From Morinoia aosen (taxonomy: Eukaryota; Arthropoda; Malacostraca; Amphipoda; Talitridae), in assembly GCA_030386875.1 (NCBI GenBank), contig CM059560.1, positions 31,366,183 to 31,430,182 of the forward strand: a DNA stretch of 64,000 nucleotides. Direction: 5' to 3'. The notes beneath the pieces are model-generated. The model saw nothing but the letters and a program-made list of their open reading frames with translations. It searched no databases and had not been told where the DNA came from. Both the position numbers and the translations under genes were made by a program. Of the stretch, positions 46,071 to 57,819 are shown piece by piece. How positions within the stretch are numbered: position 1 is the stretch's first letter; every line of letters starts with the position of its first letter.

Positions 46071-48079
46071 ATTAGCAGCGAATTTTCTCTAATGAATGTC
46101 TATTTAGATTAAGATAAGATGCAGACACACAAAAACTGCGGCTTGAGTTGAAACGACGACGTTAAATCATTGTATACTGGATACGACACAGGAATACTAT
46201 TTTTGAACCAATATTATTGTCGTGCGAAATTTGGAATCTCCTTACGGGGATATTTTTTTACGTTAAAATCAAAGATTTAAATAACTGAAGAATTGATTGA
46301 CTGAAGTTTGCTAAGCAATGTTAACTCGGGAGTTTGCCGCACTTTCTTCAATATGAATAACGATAACACTGCAATATGAGCTGTATTTTAACAGGAGAAT
46401 TAATTTTTTTCCAAAATTTATGTTCAATCTCCGTTCTTAAGCCATGAACCATATTTAATTATCGCCTAAGCGTTAATGAAAATGCCGTGATGAGTTGAAA
46501 TTTTCATCGTAAGCATATAATGCTGCTCACACTCCACGGAAGAGGTGTGTTGCGCTGCGGAAGCTGTGCAGCCGCCGGTTGTGGTCAGCTAAATGCAACA
46601 TTAGAGTGCAAAAAGAACTGAGGGGCGTACGTGATAGAGTTCTGATTCTGAACGTAGAATGGACCTCCTGGAGGTTCCAGTTGTACCCAATATGCTGCAA
46701 TAAAGATACATATGCAGTGCATGAATTTGTTCACGCTTTTGAATTTCGACTTTTATACATCTAAGTAAGCCTAATGTGGTGCTTGGGTAGTATAATCAGA
46801 AACGGAAGAAACTTTCACTTCCTATCAATAACATTCATGCTTTGATTCCATGCCGCTACTGAGCCCTTCAGCAGGAAAGTATACTTGACGTTGGGTTACA
46901 AGATATTGCTGAACATAGTTGGTGAAACACAAGTTCTTTATGTAATGTTTTGAAAGAAAAACCTAGCAAGCGGGAGAACTGAGACGTCTTCTGCTTTGTC
47001 TGGTCTTTTTTTCATTAAGTAAGCTGCGACCAGACATTATGGAGATGATACCTAAGTATTTGTGGAAAATTGGTACAATTATATTTGCATAGCTGACAGT
47101 GAGTACATGTTTGTAAGACAGAATTTTTAGCCCTACTATATCTTTATCTTTTTTCGCTCGAATTTTTTAATATTCCGATGACGATGATGTTCTCAAGCAT
47201 TAAAATGTCATTGTAAAAGTCTGTAAAATTGTAAAATATTCCTGAAACCTTCTCGATCAAAAGTCAAACAGTAGCCTGTCCAGGTTAGCTTGCGTGTAGG
47301 AAATGTAGGTTGCATTGTTATTTCCACGGCAGCGAGCCAATTGATTACGATGGTGCTTCTGGGCCTACATTGTGTGACTGTATAGCAGAGCGTTCAACAT
47401 TTGTGGAGAAACAGTGCCAAGAAGCATAGGTTTCTAGTCGGAACTTTCATACTCTGGTGATCGGTTACTACTGCAGTTGAGCAGCTGTAACCAGGCAGCG
47501 CATCGCAGCGTCCACCACTTTAGGATACCACACAGTACAGCTTTGCCAATGCTTCTCCATCTACGAACGAATTTCGAGACGGGTTCTATAAATGGTCGAA
47601 AACGCTCACGTTGTCATTTGGCAGACGTTGAGAGTAAGAGTAGTACATGATTTGTTCGTTGTAAGCTTTTCTTTGGCAATTCTACGGTCCTGGTATGAAA
47701 GGGAAATATCGAAAGACTCAGAGTATTACCTTAGTGTTATGTTTACTACAATCATTTTTAAGAATAATGACTACAATATTACTATTAATAACAGAACATG
47801 AAATTATTCACCTGCTAATAATAAGGCGTAGGATCTCCACGAGCAAGAACAATAGCAGGAATTTTGGACTGCATTTACTCTATGACAAGTGTCCTAAAGT
47901 GGATCTCCCTGTTATAAGCCCCTTTGCAGGGAATGATATATCACAGCCACAGTGCGCGGACGATCTTCTCTAAGTTTACCTTTTCGTTCAAGGACATACT
48001 TTTCTTCATTCACGTACAGCGTAAATTATAAAACTTGGTTATATTGCGGATCAATGTAGCCATACTGGTTCAGTTTCAC
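46071..48079. other. Spacer, no supported gene
   Basis: Short open frames only (46579-46764 and 47592-47973), no recognised domains or repeats. Confidence 0.35.
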
Positions 48080-48660
48080 TGACACCTAAGCTAAAAATTC
48101 ACTTCTGTGTATTTAACACAATCCCAGAACATGATAGAATCCTCTTCACCTATTGCCTTGCATGCTGGCTTTGTTGAATCCTTCATAAGGCCTTCGATGA
48201 ACACTCCAGCGGGCATCACTACTATACAGACAGGGTCGTAATTCATCTGACCGCATGACACTGCTGTACTCTATAATCTCACGTGCTTCAGCTTTGACCA
48301 GTTTAAACCAGTAGTCTCGTGAGCAATAGCTAACATTTAGGAGCCACTCTGCACCATTTATTGATGACATGGAATTCCCTACGAAGAGTTTACTCAAAAA
48401 CAAAAGGAGGACGGCCATCATTGACGTTTTGCAGCAGTTCGCGCTTTGATGCAAAGCGATACTGGCCAACAATTCGAAATACGTTGCTGCGGTTCTTTTC
48501 GGTCATGATTTTCATCCAACCACAATTTTGTCTTGAATTATCGTGTCTACCGGATTGTTCCGATAGTTGGTGAACCTGCATAACATTGCAAAACGAAACA
48601 CCAGTGAGGTCCGGTACTGCTTTCACTGGGTGTCTCTTATGCAAGATCAAGTACAATAAT
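48080..48660 (-). pseudogene. Tc1-type transposase relic, middle part
   Basis: On the minus strand, TLRREFHVINKWCRVAPKC (about 48345-48405) resembles the TVRRELHKxNIHGRAAIxKP segment ending the DNA-binding half of one Tc1 group. About 110 bases on, VMRSDELRPCLYSSDARWSV then HRRPYEGFNKASMQ matches the catalytic start of the same group (VIWSDESSFTLFPTSGRVYV then WRTPKEAYNPECL), including the first Asp-Glu. SIMFWDCV follows, where relatives have SVMVWGAI. Several stops and frame shifts separate the pieces. No ends found. Confidence 0.55.
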
Positions 48661-49689
48661 TCCTTTTCGTCATTTCGAAACGTCTTACTTTCGTCCCGTC
48701 GTTGTGTGGTTGACTAAGAAACAAATCTATACCCTGCCCTCATTTTAAATGAAGACTTATGCTTGTTCATACTTGCACATAACCTAAACTGCGGTCACAG
48801 CTTTGAACACGATAGATAAACATAGTAAATAACTGAACCTTGAAATACATTCGGTGACTGATTTTTTACCCCGAGAACTTATCTGAATAGGGAATACCCC
48901 TAATTCAAAACTTTCCCCCACGTCTTTTTCACTTCTGGTTCCAATTACTCTGACGCTGTCGGCTGTGGTTACCTGTACGCTAAATCAGCGGTGTTGATGT
49001 GGGTATCAATCGCAGAATTTTTTTTAGAAATGTTAATACTCGTAACGGCTTTTTCGAGGGGGTTGAAATTTTAACTAATTTTTCCTTCTGTTTTGGGCAG
49101 CACTTTCCCCTTCCTTCCCTTTTCTCCGTTCAGCACTGTTGATGAAACTACACATCCGTTGAATTTAGTTCATTGCTCGAATTGTACTCGAATTGTAATT
49201 GCCCCAAGAATAAAAATTTACTGCACTCTTTGCATTGGCCTGAACTTCTCTACGAACCGAGCGACCATCCTTGCCCTCATCAAACCAGGAGCAGTCATCA
49301 GATCTGCCGTTATCAAATCTGTAACTAAAGTGTTTCATTATCAGAAAATGAGACACTTGCACATGATAACTTTGTGTTCGTTTTCAAGTCAGGTGGTGTT
49401 ATACTGTGGGTGAAAAGGCAATGTAGGTGACTGTGAGCATTGTAGCAGAAATGTAACAGTGTCGTAGCGGAGATGTGAGAAGCTGGGAGGGTGAAATATG
49501 TATGGGCTGTAAGACTATATATCAGATGTGTAGTAACTGTGAAGGAGCTACGTTATTGCACGTAATCCAACTTATATTTTTATATTCATCCTCCCAGCAT
49601 CTATGTCGTAACAAGAAGCACGAGTGAACTCTCTCAGAGGCAAAATTTCATTACAAATTACACACTGAGGTCACAAGATGAGTACCCAC
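48661..49689. other. Spacer, no supported gene
   Basis: The frame at 49093-49413 starts on TTG and has no domain. No repeats recognised. Confidence 0.35.
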
Positions 49690-49779
49690 CAGACAGCCTG
49701 ACGAGGAAGGATGCGTGATGCCAGGCTCGGTGTTGCGGCAGTTGTGCGCTGCTTTGACTTTTCTGCCGGTGTGTGGGGC
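49690..49779 (-). other. Exon-like block B, unidentified
   Basis: A 90-bp GC-rich block on the minus strand, preceded by atccacacag (acceptor) and followed by gtgggt (donor). It is open in the frame that would continue block A after splicing, reading PTHRQKSQSSAQLPQHRAW and on. Other frames are also partly open. No family recognised. Supported by composition and splice-site form only. Confidence 0.2.
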
Positions 49780-50450
49780 CTGTGTGGATATTATCGGGAA
49801 ACATAAAATAAAAGGATGCGTTCGGTCATTCTTCATTTACCTTTACTGTTATATTAAATGTTTCGAGCGTAAAGCCTACTGAAGGCTATAAACACAGTGC
49901 GTGGCATAATTGAAATTAAGCTCATAGAGTATAAAGTAAGATGAAAGAAGAACTCATGTTTACTTCTCCCTGAGAGATTTCAATACACCGAAATTTTAAA
50001 GAAATTTCTCAGTTTTGTGTGTCAGATGAAAATTAAGATTTCAGCCTGCGACGAGTAAATTCTAAAAAATTAAATCATCCTAATTGTATGTCGCATCTGA
50101 ACAAGTTCGACCCAAATTGGCCTCACTCAGCCACCGCCCAAAGTTTCTGAATGTCATCGGACGCACAGCATGCATTGCTCAGGGACATATTTGCACCAAT
50201 GTTTTTAGATCTTCTAGCTCGGGCTAGGCTATGTTTCAGGTACTGAAAGGATTCTTTTGTAACAGCTCCAGAAAGATAACAGTCCTCTGGAATGCAATTT
50301 CGTTTTCCTATTAAATATTAAATTTGAAGAGTTTTGAGGTAAGACCGCTCACATTCTCCTATAGCTACATCTGCCTCTTTTAGGCGAGTGTCGCAGAGCT
50401 GGATTGGATTTCCTTCGCAAACAGTCGTCATCCAAGGCTACGTAAATTAC
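49780..50450. other. Spacer between two exon-like blocks
   Basis: AT-rich with no domain-bearing frame. It would be an intron if blocks A and B belong to one gene. Confidence 0.25.
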
Positions 50451-50635
50451 CTTGATTCTATCATAAAAGCCTCAGTCGTCTTGAGCAGGTCCTCCAAAAC
50501 CTCCGCTCGGAAAAGCCCGATGACTCCCGCAACGGGTCGGCTGCTGTGCAGCTGAAGTACAGCCTCAATCTTGACGCTCCGAGGTTGCTCTTCCCAATTT
50601 TCAGTCTCGCAGATTGTGGCGGCATTCAACGGGCA
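50451..50635 (-). other. Exon-like block A, unidentified
   Basis: A 185-bp minus-strand block flanked by a pyrimidine-rich acceptor (atatttttgttcag) and a donor (aag|gtaatt). It is fully open in one frame: CPLNAATICETENWEEQPRS, then VKIEAVLQLHSSRPVAGVIG, then LFRAEVLEDLLKTTEAFMIE and SR. GC content and amino-acid balance look coding, unlike the flanks. I do not recognise the protein and find no start exon. It ends in phase 2, compatible with block B. Confidence 0.35.
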
Positions 50636-51590
50636 CTGAACAAAAATATGAGTCCAGAATAGGTATTCAACGGAGAATCAAGACAGTCTTCACGTTTTTT
50701 AATATTCTTGATGTTACCTCTAATCTTTGCAAACTTGTGTTCTCATATGATCATGTCAAGATGAAACTTTTTTTATACTTGCTCTGTTACAGCGATGATT
50801 ATTTGTTCTAAAGTATGTAGCAAATATTTGCTTACCTCAAATTTGAGAGACTGAATGCAAAATTATAGTAAGGAATAAGGTGGCTGTCAATCATTTTTAT
50901 AGTTGAACTCTGGAAAGAATCCTATCTTCTTTCAATATGTAATATAATTCGATGCTCATTTTCGACTATTTGTTAGCCTAAGCTCAAGAAATAACATACT
51001 TCTAGCCAGCTTAAAATTTCCCATTTGAGACGATAAGACAATCATTCTCGAATTTTGATATTAATTGTTGCGAACCATTGAAAAAATTGAAAAAAGATGG
51101 TCATCCCATCCAAGCAACACTTGAAACACACTGCTCGTGTGAAAACATTTGACGACCTCTGTGGCGTTTTACTTTTCCTGCACAATGTTGCTCTCTGAAT
51201 TTTACCGAATCCACATTCTAAAGGAATCGATGAAAGTCCTAAGCTTCCTAAGAGACAACGATCGTGGGCAGTCATTGCACTGAGTGAAATAAGTGTCCTC
51301 CAGTAATTTCAGTTTTCACGTCATGATTGCTGTATTTTTTACTGAAGGATGTGATTTATTTGTCTATTGAATTTAGAAAAAAGATTTAAATTTCCTACAG
51401 CCTTCCTGTGACAGACGGACTGACGTACGACAAGCTTCCAGCACATGTACACATCCTTCCATTCCTTAATTGGGGTGTTCGATTCCACCTTCTTTTGAGC
51501 CATGGGGTGTACTACGAGCAGTGTTTAATAGTCAGGAGTTATAACTAAATTACGGTCCAAGCCTACAGCGTTTTATTTAAATGATGAAAT
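50636..51590. other. Spacer, no supported gene
   Basis: A minus-strand ATG-started frame (51042-51275, 77 codons, Cys- and Phe-containing) has no recognised domain. Confidence 0.3.
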
Positions 51591-51765
51591 TAAATTTTCT
51601 ATTCCTTTTTAATACTCCCCATTTCATCGTACAGTATTTTTGACACTAAAAATAACGTAGTGTTTTCTTTTGTATTAAAAAAATTTTTTTATACTTCGTA
51701 TTTCATCGTACAGTATTTTCGATATTAAAAATAATGTAATGTTTTCTTTTGCAGTAATTTTTCCA
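51591..51765. repeat. About 92-bp tandem duplication
   Basis: catttcatcgtacagtattt, ga.a.taaaaataa.gta.tg and ttttcttttg occur twice (about 51621-51690 and 51711-51755), differing at a few bases. Confidence 0.75.
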
Positions 51766-51837
51766 ATTCGAAGTTGTTCAAAATATTGAAAACATTACCA
51801 CTCCTACATAAAAATAGAATTTAAAAAAATATAAAAT

Positions 51838-51950
51838 CCACAAGAAGCGTATGTCATTTGTTCAACATTTATAGCATTTCTTCCTGAAATTCGTTTCTTA
51901 AATTGATCTGCTGAGTTTCACTAATAGTTTTTATTTAACATTTAGATTTT
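51838..51950. repeat. Dispersed direct repeat, copy 1
   Basis: agaagcgtatgtcatttgtt, then ttatagc.tttcttcctgaa, then attcgtttct and agtttttatttaacattta are shared with 53591-53702. The copies span about 110 bp with roughly ten differences and lie 1.75 kb apart in the same orientation, flanking a membrane-type ORF. Confidence 0.75.
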
Positions 51951-52040
51951 TTTTCAATCCTTTTCTAAAATACGATGATATATTTGTACTTCGCTTCCTC
52001 TCTCTTGCAAGATGCCAAAACTTGCATTGAACCAACTTAA

Positions 52041-52400
52041 CTATCGAAGAGTTGAGAAAAAACAAGGCACGGATAGGATTTCCATAGTGTCATTATTATC
52101 CCGAACTACTAAAAGGTGCGTCGCTTTATTTGAAACGTACTCCGAGACAAATATCATCAAAATTTTTATAACAAACAATCCCAAGAGAGTAATACAATAG
52201 AAAATTTCCAGCCCCCAAATTAAAGTGCAAAAAATATCCCTGTCTAAATTCCGCAGTAAATAGAAAGTTCCGGCTTCAATTTCATGCTGGAATACATTCC
52301 GACGTTGGCCGGTACGGAACTTCGCCTGCAGAAAGTATACTGACGCCTCGTGATCGCGTTGAGACCGATAGAAACGCTTGCAAAACAATTCCACGAGCAT
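52041..52400 (-). CDS. Unidentified ORF with a membrane-type segment
   Basis: 119 codons from ATG (52398-52400) to TAG (52041-52043), with TAA two codons before the ATG. The first half is basic and polar (CKRFYRSQRDHEASVYFLQA, KFRTGQRRNVFQHEIEAG). The middle, about residues 58-85, is a long hydrophobic stretch (FCTLIWGLEIFYCITLLGLF, then VIKILMIFV) able to span a membrane. The tail is hydrophilic. An internal acceptor-like actttctgcag precedes the KFRTG segment, so the real exon may begin there. A fragment of an insect chemoreceptor-type membrane protein is one possibility, but no signature motif is present. Confidence 0.25.
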   Translation of the reverse strand: MLVELFCKRFYRSQRDHEASVYFLQAKFRTGQRRNVFQHEIEAGTFYLLRNLDRDIFCTLIWGLEIFYCITLLGLFVIKILMIFVSEYVSNKATHLLVVRDNNDTMEILSVPCFFSTLR

Positions 52401-53590
52401 TTGTGATTACGATCAAAATGCACATAAACGACGTCATAATTTTCTCCAGTTCTAAGTTAATAAAATCATTGAATTTTTGTGGAAGAACATCGAAGTGAAC
52501 CTGAGAAATTATATTGTGCTACCAACTGGAAGGATCTACGGTAGAATGGCACGGTCGCGGCGAGGGTAGCGTGCAAGAAACGCTGACCTGCGACGTTCGG
52601 TGCTCACTTTTTGCATAGAGTGCATTTCAAAAGCCACATTCATAGCATCGAGCGCCAGAACCCTCGCATTCCAAATCCGCTCTCAGAATTTTATTGCACG
52701 CGTGAAATATTAGAAATCGTTCTCGTGGTGCGATTTTTAAGCGTATTCAAAGCAACAGTTTTTGTGGTCTGTTTAAAGAAATTTTAGAAAGAACGTCTAA
52801 ACTTGAAGAATGAAGCTCAGTTCATTGAAATATTTTAGAGAGTTTTCAAGCTCTAATGAAGTAACCAAGAATTGGAAAATGAAAGGCAGATGGCACAAAA
52901 GTAATATTGTGCCAGCGAAACAGGGACGTTTCGATTGAATTTCACTGTGTTATGAATCACTGGAAGTGAGTTAATATTCCCTTTCATAAAACTATTACCT
53001 GAGCCTTGAGCATGAGTATCACAACTTCCTTCCAAATTCCCTCAGCACTCCTTCCGATTAACCTACTTGAGCAATGCTTTAGTCATGTGTTTTATTTTCT
53101 CACTCGAACCTATTTTTTGATACAACTTGAATTGTTTTCTGAATTATATTTTGAATTGTTTCATAGTAACAATAAAAACTTGATTTATTTCGGTAAACAT
53201 TCTCATAACACAGACAATATTTTTGTCTATAACCTCCTCAGAGAGTACTTTCATTTTGATTCTCAAACTTCGACGAAATATGGCGAGCCTTCTTGCCATA
53301 AAATGATTGCTGCTCGTCACCGTTTATTGTCTCTGAAACGCTCCTAAATGTTTGAAATAAATAAGAGGAAATATCTGTTGCATGATGTTGGCTAAGAACA
53401 GCCAAACATCGCAGTTGCAAGTCTCAGATTAGAGTCGCGTTGCAACGTGGCAAAACATTCATCTTATTCGCTCCAGTAATTCTTGTATTCAGCTAAAATG
53501 TATTGCTCAATTTACTCCTTCTACCATGATGAGGAGTTTCGTTCACGAAAAAGTGTTTTGAATCTCTAAATGTTTCGAACGACTTGGAGT
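52401..53590. other. Spacer, no supported gene
   Basis: Short frames (52853-53035 and 53006-53347) without domains. Confidence 0.3.
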
Positions 53591-53702
53591 TGCCACGAGA
53601 AGCGTATGTCATTTGTTCAACGTTTATAGCCTTTCTTCCTGAAATTCGTTTCTCAAATTAAACTGCTGAGTTTAACAAATAGTTTTTATTTAACATTTAA
53701 AT
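53591..53702. repeat. Dispersed direct repeat, copy 2
   Basis: Partner of 51838-51950. Shared blocks are gagaagcgtatgtcatttgt, gaaattcgtttct and aatagtttttatttaacatt. Confidence 0.75.
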
Positions 53703-53998
53703 AATTCAATGCTGATAATATATTTCTACGTAGCGAGTACGTTTCGTGTGCTTAAAATCCTTCCATTTGCACGAAAAATCATAAACGTACTGCTTCGTCA
53801 TGTTGATCCAAATTAATTTACGTGAATGTGGTCACCTTGGGACTGCTCTATCATTCTGGGCCTGACAATTAGCGCACGTTTGTAGAGCACCTGTCGGTCG
53901 CTATTTTGACATGAAAAGCCCCCTGTCCCTGCGTGCCGCCGCCCAAGAAGGGCACAAATTGAGCAGAGCTATGCATGATCCGCAGGCCCCGAGCGCTC

Positions 53999-54011
53999 TG
54001 AGGTGACCTCA
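53999..54011. promoter_or_regulatory. Palindromic site TGAGGTGACCTCA upstream of Tweedle gene
   Basis: A 13-bp inverted repeat (TGAGGT-G-ACCTCA), about 45 bp upstream of the TATA box. It contains TGACCT, the reverse of the nuclear-receptor half-site AGGTCA. Insect cuticle genes are commonly controlled by ecdysone-pathway nuclear receptors, so a receptor site is plausible but not shown. Confidence 0.35.
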
Positions 54012-54054
54012 CAAAAACAGCGACACGTTGACGTAAAAACGATCGCGGGTCGAG

Positions 54055-54061
54055 TATATAA
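54055..54061 (+). promoter_or_regulatory. TATA box of Tweedle gene
   Basis: TATATAA, about 58 bp before the ATG. A start about 30 bp downstream (near 54085, within ccttccacacacttc) would give a leader of about 28 nt, typical of short cuticle-gene leaders. Confidence 0.7.
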
Positions 54062-54112
54062 TCTGGCGACCTGGTAACCTTCCACACACTTCAAAGTCGA
54101 CGTACCTGCGAG

Positions 54113-57100
54113 ATGTACAGAGCACTGGTGAGTCCAGCAGCTTTTCCTTCTACATTTCAGTGGGCGTAGCTGCTCGATGTAGAGATATAGGATTCTATTT
54201 CCTAGCAGCTAGTTTACTTTCTTCTACATCGTAGAAAGAAGCCAAACTTTTTTGATAGTTTAACATCTGCGGCAGGTCTGGATTTCTGTAGAGTGGTTGG
54301 TGCGATGTTCACGAGTAAGTCGCACTCTACGATGCCCCAGACCCGGTGTGTCTACGGAGTGTTATGGCTGATGACTCATTTGGGACTTGTAATACGCATG
54401 AATAATTTATAAACGGATGGTTAGCATCACGACTTTATTATTTTTTCAAACTTAATTCCTTTCCCTTTATAATTGTTATCGACGTACCTCCTTTTGAGCT
54501 ACGTACTATATACTTTTAATTATGGTACACGTATACACTCCTCGTGCTATGGGTGTTCCCATAGTATACACTCTCTCAAAGATTGTCTTTATAATTTTAG
54601 AAGAAAAAGTTAGATTGGGAATCGTCAATCTCAAACTTAGTATTAAATCAAAAAATGACCCCTCAGAAGTTAAGATGAACAAAAGCAACTTCACTGTACA
54701 GTTCTTAAATATTGAGAAAGATATTAAGTATCCAATTGCCGCACATATGGTTGTTCTACACATAATTTTTCTATCAAAAATTTTAAATCTCACCTCAGAA
54801 CATTTTTGCTGATGTTGTTTGGGTAAACTGAAGAACGATATTTCAGGATTTGATTGTACTCTGTAGTGCAACCCTCAGAAAGCCCCAGTTGACGGTGGTA
54901 CATGGCCATTGGCCATCCCGCAACGTGAGGCACGATAAAGTATCAATTCAGTAAACATCTAGCAAGCGAAGTCAACACCCGTTTTCCGTGATATGGTTTC
55001 GGTTTTGTTCTTGGCTATGTTTGGAGGGAATACCAAAAGCTTAAATAAGGTCATTATTAACTGGAATTTAGTCGCAAATAGCAAGAGAAAAATGTAAATT
55101 AACGACACATTTGTTTAGCGTCAATTCTTCTGGTGTGTGGAGTATGGATTTGTGCGCAGTTTCCTTTTTGGGCTCCCAAAAGTTTAATTTTATGCCATTT
55201 TGTCGTGAGATAATTACGATCAAGATTGTCACCTAGTTGATGAAGCTATGACGACCATAGCACCCTTGTATTTTGATGGCTGAAAATGGTTAACTGATGT
55301 TGATTTACTGTGGAACTGGAATGATTAATCTAAAACAGTCTGGCGTAGAATAATATAAACATTAAGGAAATTCAAGAACGGAAATGAACAGCTATTGAAA
55401 GCTAAATTCTCAATTATCGGTTACACAAACAAACATAATATGCACTGAAGTCTTCACGAATGGTAAATAGTTAAATTTAATCGATAGCATCGAGATGTTA
55501 ACACGATGAAAATTGAAATTAATTAGTATTTAATGATACAACCAAATTTGTTTGTTGCTAGGGAAGATTATGATCTCAGTAAAATGATTTCAGAGTATTT
55601 TTGCTGGTGCCGATTTTCTCTCTTGTAAAGCGAGCACTTTATACTTTGCATGAGGTACAACTGCTCGTGTGATCTGCTTTGTGCTGTTCTTTGAGCACGT
55701 CTCGTATGCCTGAACGTGAAGCTAAAATCAGCAGTGAAAATGAGCGCTCTGCTTTTGCACTACTGAAGGAACCTAAAGAGCAAGAGAACGTAATTGCCAA
55801 GCAAAATTTCTCTGCACACTACCATCGAGTGTTGTGGGAAATTAAAATTTGTCATTATATCTTTGTTGTGCCAACTAGAATAGAGTTCGTACGCTTCACG
55901 GCTTGTTGCATCAATTTTGTCAATAAAATTCTACCCCAATTTTCACCGAACCCGAGAGTTCACCTGCTCAGCACTCAGTTGTGTTATAAGAATTGATATA
56001 TTGAAATCAGTCATGTATAAAATAATCCTAATCATGTTTTTACTCATGGCTTAAATCTCCCAATAGTAAAAGCGGAATTAGTTCAAACTATTATAGTTTA
56101 CAATAAGCTGTCAAAATTATTCTATAAGCATCTGTCCATGAAATATATATTCTTTTTTTATCTCCGCTTGCTTGTAAGAATCTTGCAAAAATTTTCGAAC
56201 TAAATTTTCAAGGATGTTGATTGAGTCACAACTAGAAATATTGCGCTGCATTCAGACATCTGTTTTCGGTCGTAGCGTTTCGAAGATGAGAGTTTCAAAT
56301 AAAGATTTTCTGCTTCTTGAAGATGCTTCAGCATATCAGATACTTTAGCAAATCAGATTCTTTAGCATATCGGAAATGAATGCGAGCTTCACCAGCAGCA
56401 ACAACGGGTGATCTCATCTCACTACCTAACTTGCATTTTTCCTCGATATTTGTTCGCACGTTCTACAACGAAAAATAACTTTTGAGAATCTGGTCGAAAT
56501 CCCATTCCCCGTTTCCCTCATCATTTATCTAGTACCACTTTAACTTCGAGGGGTATTTCACTCCAGTTTATCATTTGTTATTATAATTTTCCCACTGACA
56601 TGGATTCCACTAGCGGGTTGACGATGTCCCTACTCTTTCACAACTTTCGTAGAGCAACATCTGCCCCTATAGTTCCGATTTTTTGTCACTGTTAGCTTCA
56701 TTTAAGCAACCATCAGGTCGAAAATATAATGTACTGCGACATGACTTACATTAAATGGTATTTTTGAACCACTTTTAAAATCGTAGCCGAGTTTCAAGAA
56801 GCAAATTTAAAATGAAAGAAAATTGAACACTGTGTTTTTCACTGGAAATGAAGAAAAGAATCTATTTACAACTCGACTTCTCTTCCGCATCTGACACCCT
56901 CTCTCGATACTTAACACAACGCAGCAATGCTTCCCATCATTTTTGAAATGGAGAAATATTATTTGTAATCATGTAATTGTTAACTTTTTGCTTTGACACT
57001 TTGCAGGCCATTGTCCTTTTCGCTGCCATGGCAGTCGCTGCCCCCGACGGCGGCTACAGAGCCCCTGCCCCGTCCTACGGCGCTCCCTGCGGGAACGACC

Positions 57101-57636
57101 AAGTCCGACGCGCTGACGGGTCCTGCGCTCAGCCCATCATCACCAGGAACCTGTACCTCTACAACGCACCTGCCCAGAGGATCACCTACGGACCCCCTCC
57201 TGCCGTGCCCGACCCCAAGCTCCACTACAACTACGTGTTCGTCCGCACCCCGTCCGTGCAGCCCGGCCCCCGCCCCGTGGTCGTGCCTCCTCCTCAGCAG
57301 AAGACCCTCGTGTACCTGCTCAGCAAGCGCCCTGGTGCAGTGGGACAAGACGTCATTGAGGTGCCCTCCACCCCTACCCAGCCCGAGGTCTACTTCGTCA
57401 ACTACAACGACGGCGACAACCCACAGCTGCCCGGCGGCATCGACCTCCAGACCGCCCTCAGCCAGTCTGCTGCCACCGGCCAGGTCATCGGTGGTGGAGC
57501 CGAAGGTGGATTCGGTGGTGGAATCGGAGGAGGATTCAGTGGTGGAGCCGGAGGCGGATTCGGTGGCGGCTTTGGTGGATCTGATGAAGACAGCCGCGAA
57601 GGAGGACGTGGTGGTAGCAGAGGAGGATACAATTAA
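54113..57636 (+). CDS. Tweedle-family cuticular protein (DM5/DUF243), two exons
   Basis: Spliced CDS: 54113-54127 (MYRAL) joined to 57007-57636, 214 residues. The donor is ctg|gtgagt, the acceptor tttgcag|gcc, and the intron is phase 0. The short first exon inside the signal peptide is the usual layout for insect cuticle genes. MYRALAIVLFAAMAVAA is a signal peptide, so the product is secreted into the cuticle, where Tweedle proteins are thought to contribute to structure and bind chitin. The DM5 domain spans about residues 55-165, with its aromatic/Lys blocks visible: ITRNLYLYNAP, KLHYNYVFVRTP, KTLVYLLSKRP and QPEVYFVNYND. The C-terminus is a Gly-rich GGF/GGG tail ending GGSRGGYN. Codon use is strongly GC-ending, unlike the flanks. 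The reading is intact. Which member of the Tweedle family it is cannot be said. Confidence 0.93.
54128..57006 (+). other. Intron 1 of the Tweedle gene
   Basis: 2879 bp, gtgagt to ttgcag, with a pyrimidine-rich tract (aactttttgctttgacactttgcag). It contains only domain-free frames on both strands (for example 54506-54871 minus, 54522-54812 plus and 55679-55996 plus) and no recognisable transposon. Confidence 0.85.
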
Positions 57637-57794
57637 TTTATTAATTTATGATCGAAATCTAGCCAAGGATACAATCAGTTTATTTATTTATGAGCGATAT
57701 AAACTAGTTTCAACTTCAGACGTAGCTTTTCTCCCAGTCATTTTCTGTGTATTTTGGAAAATTTCGAAATCGGTGGCGATGACGATAGCAAACG

Positions 57795-57800
57795 AATAAA
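57795..57800 (+). terminator. Poly(A) signal of Tweedle gene
   Basis: AATAAA about 160 bp after the stop codon, in aacgaataaacttatttgag. The 3' UTR would be about 180 bp. Confidence 0.65.
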
Positions 57801-57819
57801 CTTATTTGAGAAAATTTGG

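Noticed and set aside
56980..57632. Minus-strand Pro/His-rich ORFs opposite the Tweedle exon
   Set aside because: Antisense shadows of the GC-rich coding sequence. PPP runs are simply the complement of the GGN tail.
56993..57799. 268-codon Ser/Pro/Thr-rich ORF overlapping the Tweedle exon
   Set aside because: It is an alternative frame of the GC-ending Tweedle codons. The Tweedle frame has signal peptide, DM5 blocks and matching splice sites.
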